A stretch of DNA of 7,084 nt from Alphaproteobacteria bacterium (GTDB lineage Bacteria; Pseudomonadota; Alphaproteobacteria; SHVP01), in assembly GCA_026421105.1 (NCBI GenBank), contig JAPKDI010000061.1, positions 1-7,084 on the forward strand, given 5' to 3'. Below the pieces are notes generated by a model that was given only the letters and a program-made list of their open reading frames with translations, did not search any database and was not told where the DNA came from. Both the position numbers and the translations under genes were made by a program. Positions within the stretch are counted from its first letter, which is position 1; the number at the start of each line of letters is the position of its first letter. This document shows, in pieces, positions 1-6,215 of this stretch.

Positions 1-720
1 AAGAAGGGTATCAACATCCGTGTTGAGTCAAACATCCAGCACATTGAAAAGACGTCGACCGGCCTTATCGCAACTTGCGAAGATGGTGCCATTCTTGACG
101 CTGATTGCATCTTGTACGCAACGGGTCGCGCACCGAAGACGGCAGGCCTCAATCTCGAGTCCGTCGGGGTCGAGATGAAGAAAAATGGCGCGGTCGTGGT
201 CGATAAATATTCTCGCACAAACGTCGAGAACATCTACGCCGTTGGTGACGTTACGGATCGGATTAACCTGACGCCCGTCGCCCTGAATGAAGGACTGTGT
301 TTTGCGGATACTGTGTTCGGTGGACGCGATCGCGTTATGGACCACGAGAGCGTTGCATCCGCTGTTTTCAGTCAACCCAGTGTTGGTACAGTTGGCTTGA
401 CGGAGAAGGAGGCGCGCGAGAAATTTGGTGCGGTCGACATTTACAAATCGACGTTCCGCCCTTTGATCCACACTCTTTCCGGACGTGACGAGAAAACTAT
501 GATGAAGATCATTGTTGATCAAGCCTCTGACAAGGTGCTTGGTGTCCACATGGTTGGCCCAGAAGCGGCCGAGATCATTCAAGGACTGGGCGTCGCGGTC
601 AAAATGGGCGCGACCAAGGCCGATTTTGATGCCACCGTCGGCATTCACCCCACGTCCGCCGAAGAGTTTGTCACGATGCGGGAACGTTACGTCGACCCCG
701 AGGCCCAGGCCGCGGAGTAG
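1..720 (+). CDS. gor: Glutathione-disulfide reductase, C-terminal part (5' end outside window)
   Basis: This flavoenzyme reduces oxidised glutathione to GSH with NADPH in the cytosol. The reading frame is open from base 1, so 239 residues are visible and the start lies upstream. In order, the fragment shows the end of the NADPH-binding domain with the ATGRAP motif (residues 40-45 of the fragment), the second FAD-contacting segment YAVGDVTDR followed by NLTPVA (about residues 79-94), and the C-terminal dimerisation domain. That domain ends in HPTSAEE, whose His (codon 646-648) and Glu (661-663) form the catalytic acid/base dyad of the pyridine nucleotide-disulfide oxidoreductases. The FAD GxGxxG motif, the redox-active Cys pair and the NADPH-specificity arginines would lie upstream and cannot be checked. 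The YSRT and VGDVTDR-NLTPVA wording favours glutathione reductase over dihydrolipoamide or mercuric reductase. The stop is TAG at 718-720. DAHP synthase follows after 76 bases on the same strand. Confidence 0.93.
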   Translation, partial: KKGINIRVESNIQHIEKTSTGLIATCEDGAILDADCILYATGRAPKTAGLNLESVGVEMKKNGAVVVDKYSRTNVENIYAVGDVTDRINLTPVALNEGLCFADTVFGGRDRVMDHESVASAVFSQPSVGTVGLTEKEAREKFGAVDIYKSTFRPLIHTLSGRDEKTMMKIIVDQASDKVLGVHMVGPEAAEIIQGLGVAVKMGATKADFDATVGIHPTSAEEFVTMRERYVDPEAQAAE

Positions 721-796
721 AGCGGGCTTGGCCCCGCCACCCATTGAGGCGTATAAGCCCCGGAGTGGTGCAGGGGGCTCCAAGGACCCTAAGTGA
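721..796 (+). promoter_or_regulatory. Leader between gor and DAHP synthase: ribosome binding site and two possible hairpins
   Basis: This 76-base gap holds an AAGGA Shine-Dalgarno-like element at 782-786, 10 bases before the ATG at 797, which supports that start. Two GC-rich inverted repeats can be read. GCGGG (722-726) can pair with CCCGC (733-737) across a 6-base loop. AGCCCC (756-761) can pair with GGGGCT (774-779) across a 12-base loop and ends three bases before the Shine-Dalgarno element. Neither is followed by a T tract, so neither is a classical intrinsic terminator. I see no convincing -35/-10 pair. Read-through from gor is possible; the hairpins may be fortuitous in GC-rich DNA. Confidence 0.3.
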
Positions 797-2176
797 ATGT
801 CACAGGATTGGTCGATAGAGTCCTGGCGCGATACGCCTATTAAACAGCAGCCTGAGTACCCTGATATCAGTGCGCTGCGCCAAGTCGAAACGACGATGCA
901 GAGCTATCCGCCATTGGTCTTTGCCGGTGAAGCGCGAAGCCTTAAGTCGTCGCTGGCTGATGTCGCAGCTGGAAACGGTTTTCTCCTTCAGGGTGGTGAC
1001 TGCGCTGAGAGCTTTGCTGAGTTTCACCCCGACAACATTCGGGATGCTTTCCGTGTCTTGCTTCAGATGGCGGTTGTTCTCACGTTTGCCGGGTCACTGC
1101 CCGTCGTAAAACTGGGACGAATAGCGGGACAGTTTGCTAAGCCGCGTAGTGAGCCGACCGAAACCAAAGGTGGCGTCGAGCTTCCGAGTTATCGCGGCGA
1201 CATTGTTAACGGGATTGACTTCACCGAAGCGGCCCGCACGCCAGATCCGACGAGGTGGCTTCAGGCCTACGCACAATCGGCGAGCACGCTGAACCTTATT
1301 CGTGCTTTCTCACACGGCGGGTACTCGGCCCTTGATCAAGTGCATGGCTGGAACCTCGGGTTTCTTGAGCACAGTCCGCAAGGGGAGCGGTACCGCGCGC
1401 TCGCGAACCGCATTTCAGAGGCGCTCGATTTCATGCAGGCTTGCGGGCTGAACGCTGAGACCGTGCCGGTGCTCCGGGAAACTGACTTTTTTACGTCTCA
1501 CGAGGCGTTGTTGCTTGGGTACGAGCAGGCCCTTACCCGTATCGATTCAACGTCTGGGGATTGGTACGACACGTCGGCGCACTTCCTTTGGATTGGTGAT
1601 CGAACGCGGGAACTCGAAGGTGCTCATGTAGAGTTTCTGCGTGGCGTGGCGAATCCGTTGGGGTTCAAAGCCGGGCCTTCCCTCGAACCCGATGACGCAC
1701 TCAGACTGATCGATCGCCTCAATCCCAGCAACGAGCCAGGGCGGATCACAATTATCAGCCGTATGGGGGCTGAAGCGGTGGGTGACAAGCTCCCGCGGTT
1801 GCTGCGCAAAGTGACCGCAGAAGGGCGCAACGTTGTTTGGTCGTGCGATCCGATGCACGGCAACACGATTAAATCCGCGACTGGTTACAAGACCCGCCGG
1901 TTCGACAAAATTCTCTCCGAGGTGAGTGATTTCTTTTCCATTCATGAGGCGGAGGGAACCTACGCTGGCGGCGTTCACTTTGAGATGACCGGTGGTGATG
2001 TGACCGAGTGTTTGGGTGGCGCGCAGGAAATCAGCGAGGAAGACCTGTCAGACCGCTACCACACACATTGCGACCCACGCATGAACGCCTCCCAGGCGCT
2101 CGAACTCGCGTTTTTGATCGCGGATATGCTGAAACACCGCAAAACCGCTACGCCTATCAAGACGGCGGCGGAATAG
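797..2176 (+). CDS. aroG: 3-deoxy-7-phosphoheptulonate (DAHP) synthase, class II
   Basis: The enzyme condenses phosphoenolpyruvate with erythrose 4-phosphate to give DAHP, the committed first step of chorismate and aromatic amino acid synthesis in the cytosol. The 459-residue protein is full length for the long class II (plant / Mycobacterium AroG) type. It opens with [10 protein letters not shown], typical of the family. Motifs in order are GGDCAE (66-71), [12 protein letters not shown] (107-118, PEP/phosphate binding), [10 protein letters not shown] (234-243), [10 protein letters not shown] (348-357), [12 protein letters not shown] (394-405) and CDPRMNASQ (425-433). By family knowledge the divalent metal ligands correspond to Cys69, His354, Glu396 and Asp426, all present. 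The start at 797 is supported by AAGGA 10 bases upstream and by the family N-terminus. Because it has the long form, feedback control by aromatic amino acids is plausible but cannot be read from sequence. The symbol aroG follows Mycobacterium; alphaproteobacterial annotations often use aroF. Confidence 0.97.
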   Translation: MSQDWSIESWRDTPIKQQPEYPDISALRQVETTMQSYPPLVFAGEARSLKSSLADVAAGNGFLLQGGDCAESFAEFHPDNIRDAFRVLLQMAVVLTFAGSLPVVKLGRIAGQFAKPRSEPTETKGGVELPSYRGDIVNGIDFTEAARTPDPTRWLQAYAQSASTLNLIRAFSHGGYSALDQVHGWNLGFLEHSPQGERYRALANRISEALDFMQACGLNAETVPVLRETDFFTSHEALLLGYEQALTRIDSTSGDWYDTSAHFLWIGDRTRELEGAHVEFLRGVANPLGFKAGPSLEPDDALRLIDRLNPSNEPGRITIISRMGAEAVGDKLPRLLRKVTAEGRNVVWSCDPMHGNTIKSATGYKTRRFDKILSEVSDFFSIHEAEGTYAGGVHFEMTGGDVTECLGGAQEISEEDLSDRYHTHCDPRMNASQALELAFLIADMLKHRKTATPIKTAAE

Positions 2177-2182
2177 TTATTA

Positions 2183-2190
2183 GGGAGAGG
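2183..2190 (+). promoter_or_regulatory. Ribosome binding site of the nicotinate phosphoribosyltransferase gene
   Basis: A purine-rich GGGAGAGG element lies in the 20-base gap between the DAHP synthase stop (2174-2176) and the ATG at 2197. GGGAG (2183-2187) ends 9 bases before that ATG. This decides the start: the same frame stays open upstream to an ATG at 2008, but that codon lies deep inside the DAHP synthase gene. Confidence 0.7.
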
Positions 2191-2196
2191 CCGAAA

Positions 2197-3333
2197 ATGT
2201 CCTCATCAGCGGTCCAGTCAGACGAGTCGATCGAACGCCATACAGACCACTATTTCAACCGGACCAAGCGCGTGGTGCGCCAGTTCGGCGATAAGCAAGT
2301 GACCTACGCGGTCTTTATGCGCCGTCCGGTACTATTCACGCCGCGGCTCATGGTTGATGCGCTTGAGGCCGTTGCCGAACGCCGCGGTGTCCGTTTCGAG
2401 ATTGAGCAGCGCTATCAAGAAGGCGATTGGGTGGGCGCCGGCGACCCGCTCCTCTATATCAGCGGCTCACTAGCTGAACTTGTTGAACTGGAAACGCTCT
2501 GCCTTCAGCAGTTGGGCCCGGCCTGCGTTGCCGCGTACAACGCCTACTCGATGTGCCGCGACCTGCCGAAGGTCGCTTTCTTGGCGATGGATGCACGGCA
2601 CTGCGCTGGCGCAGAAATGGCTGAAATGATGGCCTATGCCGCAAGCGTCGGCTCCAACGCAGCGAAAGCTGAGGTTGGCGCCGTGGGGTTTGTTGGCAAC
2701 GCAACAGATGCCACCGCGCATTATTTCGGCAATGTCGGCGGGATGGGCACTATGCCGCACGCGCTCATTGGATACGCCGGGTCGACCGTGCGCGCCGCCG
2801 AAATGTTTCATGAGACCTTTCCCGACGATCCAATGACCATTCTGGTGGATTACTTCGGGCAGGAAGTGACCGACGCCCTGGCTGTCTGCCGGCGTTTCCC
2901 CGAGCTTGCCGCAGCAGGCACGCTTTCTGTGCGTCTCGATACACATGGTGGGCGGTTTGTCGAAGGACTTGATCCACAGGGGTCCTACGCGGTGCTGGAG
3001 CGCCATGTGCCAAAGAGTACGCGGCAATACCGATCCGAACCGGAACTTCGGTGGTTGGTCGGCACGGGCGTCACGGCGGCAGCGATCTATCGCGTGCGCG
3101 AGGTGCTCGACGAAGCCGGATTCGAAAATGTCGCGATTGTGGCGAGCTCTGGGTTTGGGCCAGCAAAGTGCAAGGTCATGGGCAGTGTGAACGCACCCAT
3201 CGATGTCATTGGCACGGGCTCGTTCCTGCCGGAACGATGGGATGAAACTTATGCTACCGCCGATGTGATCGAATATGACGGTAGGAAGTCCGTAAAAGTC
3301 GGTCGCGAATTCTTGCTGCGGCAGACCGACTAA
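2197..3333 (+). CDS. pncB: Nicotinate phosphoribosyltransferase, short form
   Basis: The predicted reaction is nicotinate + PRPP (+ ATP) to nicotinate mononucleotide, entry step of the Preiss-Handler NAD salvage route. The protein has 378 residues from the ATG at 2197; the Shine-Dalgarno element fixes this start. Visible features are an N-terminal domain (about 15-110) with YAVFMRRP, the DARHCAG segment (132-138) in the position of the substrate-binding basic motif, GTMPHALIGYAG (184-195) and a C-terminal phosphate-binding region SSGFGP (317-322) leading to PIDVIGTGS (334-342). His188 in GTMPHAL sits where PncB proteins carry the histidine that is phosphorylated by ATP. The layout is that of the type II phosphoribosyltransferase (NAPRT/QPRT) fold. 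It is close to the shorter archaeal-like NAPRT form rather than the longer enterobacterial PncB. Quinolinate or nicotinamide phosphoribosyltransferase activity is less likely but not excluded. It follows DAHP synthase by 20 bases, and nadE lies one gene downstream. Confidence 0.85.
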   Translation: MSSSAVQSDESIERHTDHYFNRTKRVVRQFGDKQVTYAVFMRRPVLFTPRLMVDALEAVAERRGVRFEIEQRYQEGDWVGAGDPLLYISGSLAELVELETLCLQQLGPACVAAYNAYSMCRDLPKVAFLAMDARHCAGAEMAEMMAYAASVGSNAAKAEVGAVGFVGNATDATAHYFGNVGGMGTMPHALIGYAGSTVRAAEMFHETFPDDPMTILVDYFGQEVTDALAVCRRFPELAAAGTLSVRLDTHGGRFVEGLDPQGSYAVLERHVPKSTRQYRSEPELRWLVGTGVTAAAIYRVREVLDEAGFENVAIVASSGFGPAKCKVMGSVNAPIDVIGTGSFLPERWDETYATADVIEYDGRKSVKVGREFLLRQTD

Positions 3334-3361
3334 ATATCATCCAATAGGATCAGCTGCTTCC

Positions 3362-3402
3362 CGATGTTCCCTCTTTGGAGCATCGAGATGAAAAGTTTCA
3401 TC
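3362..3402. terminator. Tandem inverted repeats in the convergent gap, possible terminator
   Basis: The 72-base gap between the stop of pncB (3331-3333) and the stop of the convergent oxidoreductase (3406-3408) carries two adjacent hairpins. CGATGTTCC (3362-3370) pairs with GGAGCATCG (3377-3385) over a CTCTTT loop, 9 pairs with one U-G pair on the plus-strand RNA. Two bases on, GATGAA (3387-3392) pairs perfectly with TTCATC (3397-3402) around AAGT. A smaller ATCC (3339-3342) / GGAT (3347-3350) repeat lies closer to the pncB stop. No T tract follows on either strand, so this is not a canonical intrinsic terminator. Its position between two converging genes makes a transcription-stop or 3'-end-protecting role a reasonable inference. 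Confidence 0.4.
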
Positions 3403-3405
3403 GGT

Positions 3406-4428
3406 CTATTCCTTGGCGACCTTGATCAGCAGCTTTCCGAAGTTTCTGCCCTCGAGCAGTCCGATAAAGGCTTGGGGGGCGTTCCTCAGCCCATCGACGA
3501 TGTCCTCTTTGTGGATGATCTCACCTTTAGCGAGCCAGGTGGAGAGGTCTTTCAAGCCCTGCGGGTACTGTTCCAAGTAGTCGAACACGATGAATCCCTC
3601 GATCCGACTTCTGGTCGTCAGAATTCGGATTAGGTTCCGAGGCCCCATCTCTTGACGAGACGCGTTGTACTGAGAAATTTGACCGCAAAGAACGATGCGT
3701 GCGCGCTGCGCGAGGTTGTCGAAAACAGCGTCAGTGACCGGGCCACCCACGTTATCGAAGTAGACGTCGACGCCGTCAGGCGCCGCATCTCGAATTTCGG
3801 CCCGCAGGTTGTCGGCGGTACGATAGTTGATAGCCCCGTCATAACCCAAAGTGTCGATGATGTATCGGGCCTTCTCGTCGGTCCCGACCACTCCGACAGT
3901 GTGGCAGCCCTCTCGCTTGGCAATTTGCCCTACAAGCGAACCAACAGCCCCCGAAGCCGCCGAGACCACAACTGTATTCCCCTGTACCGGCTTACCGAGG
4001 TCTAGAAGGCCAAAATAGGCCGTGAGCCCCGGCATGCCGAGAACACCCAGCGCCGTCGAAATGGGCGCCAGCGAAGGGTCCACGACCCTCAGTGCCTTTG
4101 GCTTTGCCGTCGCAAACGCCTGCCAGCCCAATAGGCCTTCCACCATTGTGCCCTCAGGCAGGTTCTGCACATCGGATTGCACGACCCGCCCCACGGTCCC
4201 GCCACCCATGACGGCATCGATCTCAATCGGCGGAATATAGGATTTCGCGTCGTTCATTCGGCCGCGCATGTATGGGTCGAGGGACAAGTAGAGGTTTTGA
4301 ACCAAGACGGTACCTGGTGCGGGCGTCGGCACGGGCGTCTCTACGATCCTGAAATCAGCCTCGGTCGGCGCGCCCTTGGGTCGGCGCGCGAGAAGTACTT
4401 GAATGTTCTTGTCGATCTGGGAACCCAT
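3406..4428 (-). CDS. NADP-dependent oxidoreductase, zinc-independent MDR family (CurA / prostaglandin reductase type)
   Basis: This 340-residue cytosolic enzyme belongs to the medium-chain dehydrogenase/reductase group that reduces C=C double bonds of alpha,beta-unsaturated ketones or aldehydes with NADPH. Relatives include E. coli CurA and mammalian prostaglandin/leukotriene reductase. Visible motifs are YLSLDPYMRGRM (47-58), GMPGLTAYFGLLDLG (131-145), the nucleotide-binding loop AASGAVGSLVGQIAK (157-171), INYRT (200-204), DVYFDNVGG (221-229) and the family C-terminal RNFGKLLIKV (328-337). The cysteine ligands of zinc alcohol dehydrogenases are absent, as expected. The ATG is at 4426-4428 on the minus strand; a GGAG (4434-4437, minus) sits 5 bases before it. 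The natural substrate cannot be read from sequence; detoxification of reactive enals is the usual guess. The gene is transcribed divergently from nadE and converges on pncB, so it forms its own transcription unit. Confidence 0.92.
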   Translation of the reverse strand: MGSQIDKNIQVLLARRPKGAPTEADFRIVETPVPTPAPGTVLVQNLYLSLDPYMRGRMNDAKSYIPPIEIDAVMGGGTVGRVVQSDVQNLPEGTMVEGLLGWQAFATAKPKALRVVDPSLAPISTALGVLGMPGLTAYFGLLDLGKPVQGNTVVVSAASGAVGSLVGQIAKREGCHTVGVVGTDEKARYIIDTLGYDGAINYRTADNLRAEIRDAAPDGVDVYFDNVGGPVTDAVFDNLAQRARIVLCGQISQYNASRQEMGPRNLIRILTTRSRIEGFIVFDYLEQYPQGLKDLSTWLAKGEIIHKEDIVDGLRNAPQAFIGLLEGRNFGKLLIKVAKE

Positions 4429-4441
4429 CTCATCTCCGCCG

Positions 4442-4470
4442 TTGTCCCTCCGGGAGGACTACACTATAGG
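4442..4470. promoter_or_regulatory. Candidate divergent promoters for the oxidoreductase and nadE
   Basis: The 81 bases between the two start codons must carry promoters for both directions. On the plus strand TTGTCC (4442-4447) and TATAGG (4465-4470) are spaced by 17 bases, each matching the sigma-70 consensus at 4 of 6 positions. On the minus strand the same patch reads TATAGT (4463-4468), 5 of 6 for a -10 box, but without a recognisable -35. The two -10 candidates overlap, so polymerase could bind in only one direction at a time. An 11-base inverted repeat, CCTCCGGGAGG (4447-4457), lies between the plus-strand boxes and near the expected minus-strand start. These are consensus matches only. 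Confidence 0.35.
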
Positions 4471-4509
4471 TCATGCTCCGGGCGCGCTTGCGCTATGGGT
4501 CTCTCAGAA

Positions 4510-6168
4510 ATGACTGATCAACTCAACATTTGCCTCGCACAACTCAACCCGACTGTCGGCGATCTCCCGGGAAACGCCGAGCGGTTGCGGGCTGCGGTCG
4601 CTGAGGCCGCCAACAGTGGTGCGGACCTCGTCGTCACCAGCGAATTGTACTTGTGCGGCTACCCGCCCGAGGACTTGGTCCGGCGGCAATCGTTCCTTGA
4701 TGAGATCAAACGGACGGTGGCCGATCTCGCGGGCGAAACACGAGACGGTCCGGCAATCCTCTTAGGCACGCCTTGGCAAGAAGGCGAGGCCGTTTACAAC
4801 GCGGCGCTTTTACTCGCCGAGGGAGAAGTTGCCGCCGCCCGATACAAATCGGACCTACCGAACTATGGGGTCTTCGATGAAAAGCGGGTGTTTGATCCGG
4901 GCGAACTGCCCGGCCCCATTCAGTTCAAAGGCGTACGCCTCGGCGTCATGGTCTGCGAGGACATGTGGAAGCCGGATGTCGCTCAGTGTCTGGCCGAAAC
5001 CGGCGCTGAGGTCCTTGTTGTTCTCAACGGCTCGCCGTTCGAACTGGACAAATGGGAGGAGCGGGACGGGCTTGCTAAAGACCGGGTCAGAGAAACAGGG
5101 CTGCCGCTTTTGTACGTCAATCAGGTGGGCGGACAAGATGAACTGGTGTTCGATGGCAGCTCCTTTGCGATCAACGGCGATGGTACGGGGGCCTTGCTAA
5201 TGCCGGCTTGGGAAGAAGCGACGACCCTGGCAACGCTGGCTCGGCACAAAGGGTCGTTGCGCTTTGACGAAGGAGTAATGCATCGCCCCGGCGACCGCCT
5301 TGCGAACGTATACCTCGCCATGGTCTTGGGGCTGCGGGACTACGTGAATAAGAATGGCTTTCCTGGTGTGCTGCTCGGCATGTCCGGGGGCATCGACTCC
5401 GCCTTATCGGCGGTGGTCGCGGCAGATGCGTTAGGGCCGGATCGGGTTCATTGCGTCTTGTTACCGTCTAAGTACACGTCGCGTGCCAGCATCGACGATG
5501 CCATGGAGTGCTGTGCACGAATTGGTTGTCGGGCAGACACAGTCGCGATTGAACCCGCCATCGCCGCTTTCGACTCGATGCTGGCGGCATCGTTCGAGGG
5601 CCGCGCGCCTGACGAGACAGAGGAAAATATTCAAGCCAGAGCCCGCGGCGTTACGCTGATGGCACTCAGCAACAAGTTTGGCTCGATGGTGGTGACGACT
5701 GGGAACAAATCGGAGATGTCAGTGGGCTACGCCACCTTGTATGGCGACATGTGTGGTGGCTACTCTGTGCTGAAAGATATATATAAAACAATGGTTTATG
5801 ACTTGTCACGCTGGCGCAATAGCAACACAGTCGGGAATGGGCTCGGCCCGGCAGATCCGCCAATTCCGGAGAACATCATCACCAAAGCGCCTTCGGCTGA
5901 GTTGCGACCCGATCAGACCGACCAGGACTCGCTCCCGCCCTACGACGCGTTAGACGACATCTTGACGGGTCTTGTGGAAGAGGAGCGCAGCATGACGGAG
6001 ATTGTAGCGAAGGGGCATGATGCGGCCACCGTGCGCCGCATTGCTCGTCTACTCTTCATAGCCGAATACAAACGCCGTCAGGCCCCACCGGGGGTCAAGA
6101 TCACACGCCGATCTTTTGGCCGAGACCGTCGATACCCAATAACCAACCGCTTTGTTGAGCAGGTTTAG
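4510..6168 (+). CDS. nadE: Glutamine-dependent NAD+ synthetase
   Basis: The enzyme amidates nicotinate adenine dinucleotide to NAD+ using ATP and ammonia released from glutamine, the last step of de novo and Preiss-Handler NAD synthesis. The 552-residue protein has two domains. The N-terminal nitrilase-type glutaminase (about 1-265) carries the triad Glu45 ([13 protein letters not shown]), Lys113 ([14 protein letters not shown]) and Cys149 (MVCEDMW). The C-terminal synthetase (about 266-552) has the ATP-pyrophosphatase P-loop SGGIDSAL (292-299), TTGNKSE (396-402), [20 protein letters not shown] (459-478) and the family ending [18 protein letters not shown] (531-548). It can therefore use glutamine directly, unlike the short ammonia-dependent NadE. 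The start at 4510 gives the usual N-terminus ([14 protein letters not shown]); an in-frame ATG at 4495 would add five residues. Neither has a good Shine-Dalgarno, and a long in-frame extension upstream overlaps the opposite gene and is not real. cysS follows after 47 bases. Confidence 0.96.
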   Translation: MTDQLNICLAQLNPTVGDLPGNAERLRAAVAEAANSGADLVVTSELYLCGYPPEDLVRRQSFLDEIKRTVADLAGETRDGPAILLGTPWQEGEAVYNAALLLAEGEVAAARYKSDLPNYGVFDEKRVFDPGELPGPIQFKGVRLGVMVCEDMWKPDVAQCLAETGAEVLVVLNGSPFELDKWEERDGLAKDRVRETGLPLLYVNQVGGQDELVFDGSSFAINGDGTGALLMPAWEEATTLATLARHKGSLRFDEGVMHRPGDRLANVYLAMVLGLRDYVNKNGFPGVLLGMSGGIDSALSAVVAADALGPDRVHCVLLPSKYTSRASIDDAMECCARIGCRADTVAIEPAIAAFDSMLAASFEGRAPDETEENIQARARGVTLMALSNKFGSMVVTTGNKSEMSVGYATLYGDMCGGYSVLKDIYKTMVYDLSRWRNSNTVGNGLGPADPPIPENIITKAPSAELRPDQTDQDSLPPYDALDDILTGLVEEERSMTEIVAKGHDAATVRRIARLLFIAEYKRRQAPPGVKITRRSFGRDRRYPITNRFVEQV

Positions 6169-6206
6169 CCGTACGGGCAGATACTTCGCAACGCGTGCGC
6201 TTGTTC

Positions 6207-6212
6207 GAGGAA
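6207..6212 (+). promoter_or_regulatory. Ribosome binding site of cysS
   Basis: GAGGAA ends three bases before the ATG at 6216; counted from the GAGG core the spacing is 5 bases. It supports that start codon, and with it the family N-terminus. The rest of the 47-base gap (6169-6215) shows no clear promoter or hairpin. Confidence 0.65.
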
Positions 6213-6215
6213 ACG

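Noticed and set aside
28..783. A 251-codon open frame on the minus strand, antisense to almost all of the visible gor fragment.
   Set aside because: The plus strand carries unmistakable glutathione reductase motifs through the same bases. The antisense product shows no recognisable family and is a by-product of codon bias in GC-rich DNA.
2008..2196. A 63-codon in-frame extension upstream of the phosphoribosyltransferase, starting inside the DAHP synthase gene.
   Set aside because: A good ribosome binding site and a natural N-terminus exist at 2197. The extension is just an out-of-frame reading of DAHP synthase codons.
2470..3027. A 185-codon minus-strand frame inside the phosphoribosyltransferase gene, and similar ones at 1547-1978 within DAHP synthase.
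   Set aside because: Both lie wholly inside genes with strong family motifs on the plus strand. Their products are low-complexity, rich in Arg, Pro and Ser, and have no recognisable domains.
3364..4240. Plus-strand open frames opposite the oxidoreductase gene (3364-3633, 3652-4005, 4022-4240).
   Set aside because: All are antisense to a complete, well-conserved MDR-family enzyme and have no recognisable products or ribosome binding sites.
4177..4509. A 111-codon in-frame extension upstream of NAD+ synthetase.
   Set aside because: It overlaps the start region of the divergent oxidoreductase gene, has no NadE homology pattern, and the family N-terminus begins at 4510 (or 4495).
5776..5790. 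A short AT-rich run including TATATATAAA inside nadE, resembling a promoter -10 region.
   Set aside because: It encodes the in-frame residues DIYKT within a normal synthetase-domain segment, with no -35 or downstream internal gene. It is most simply a local codon choice.
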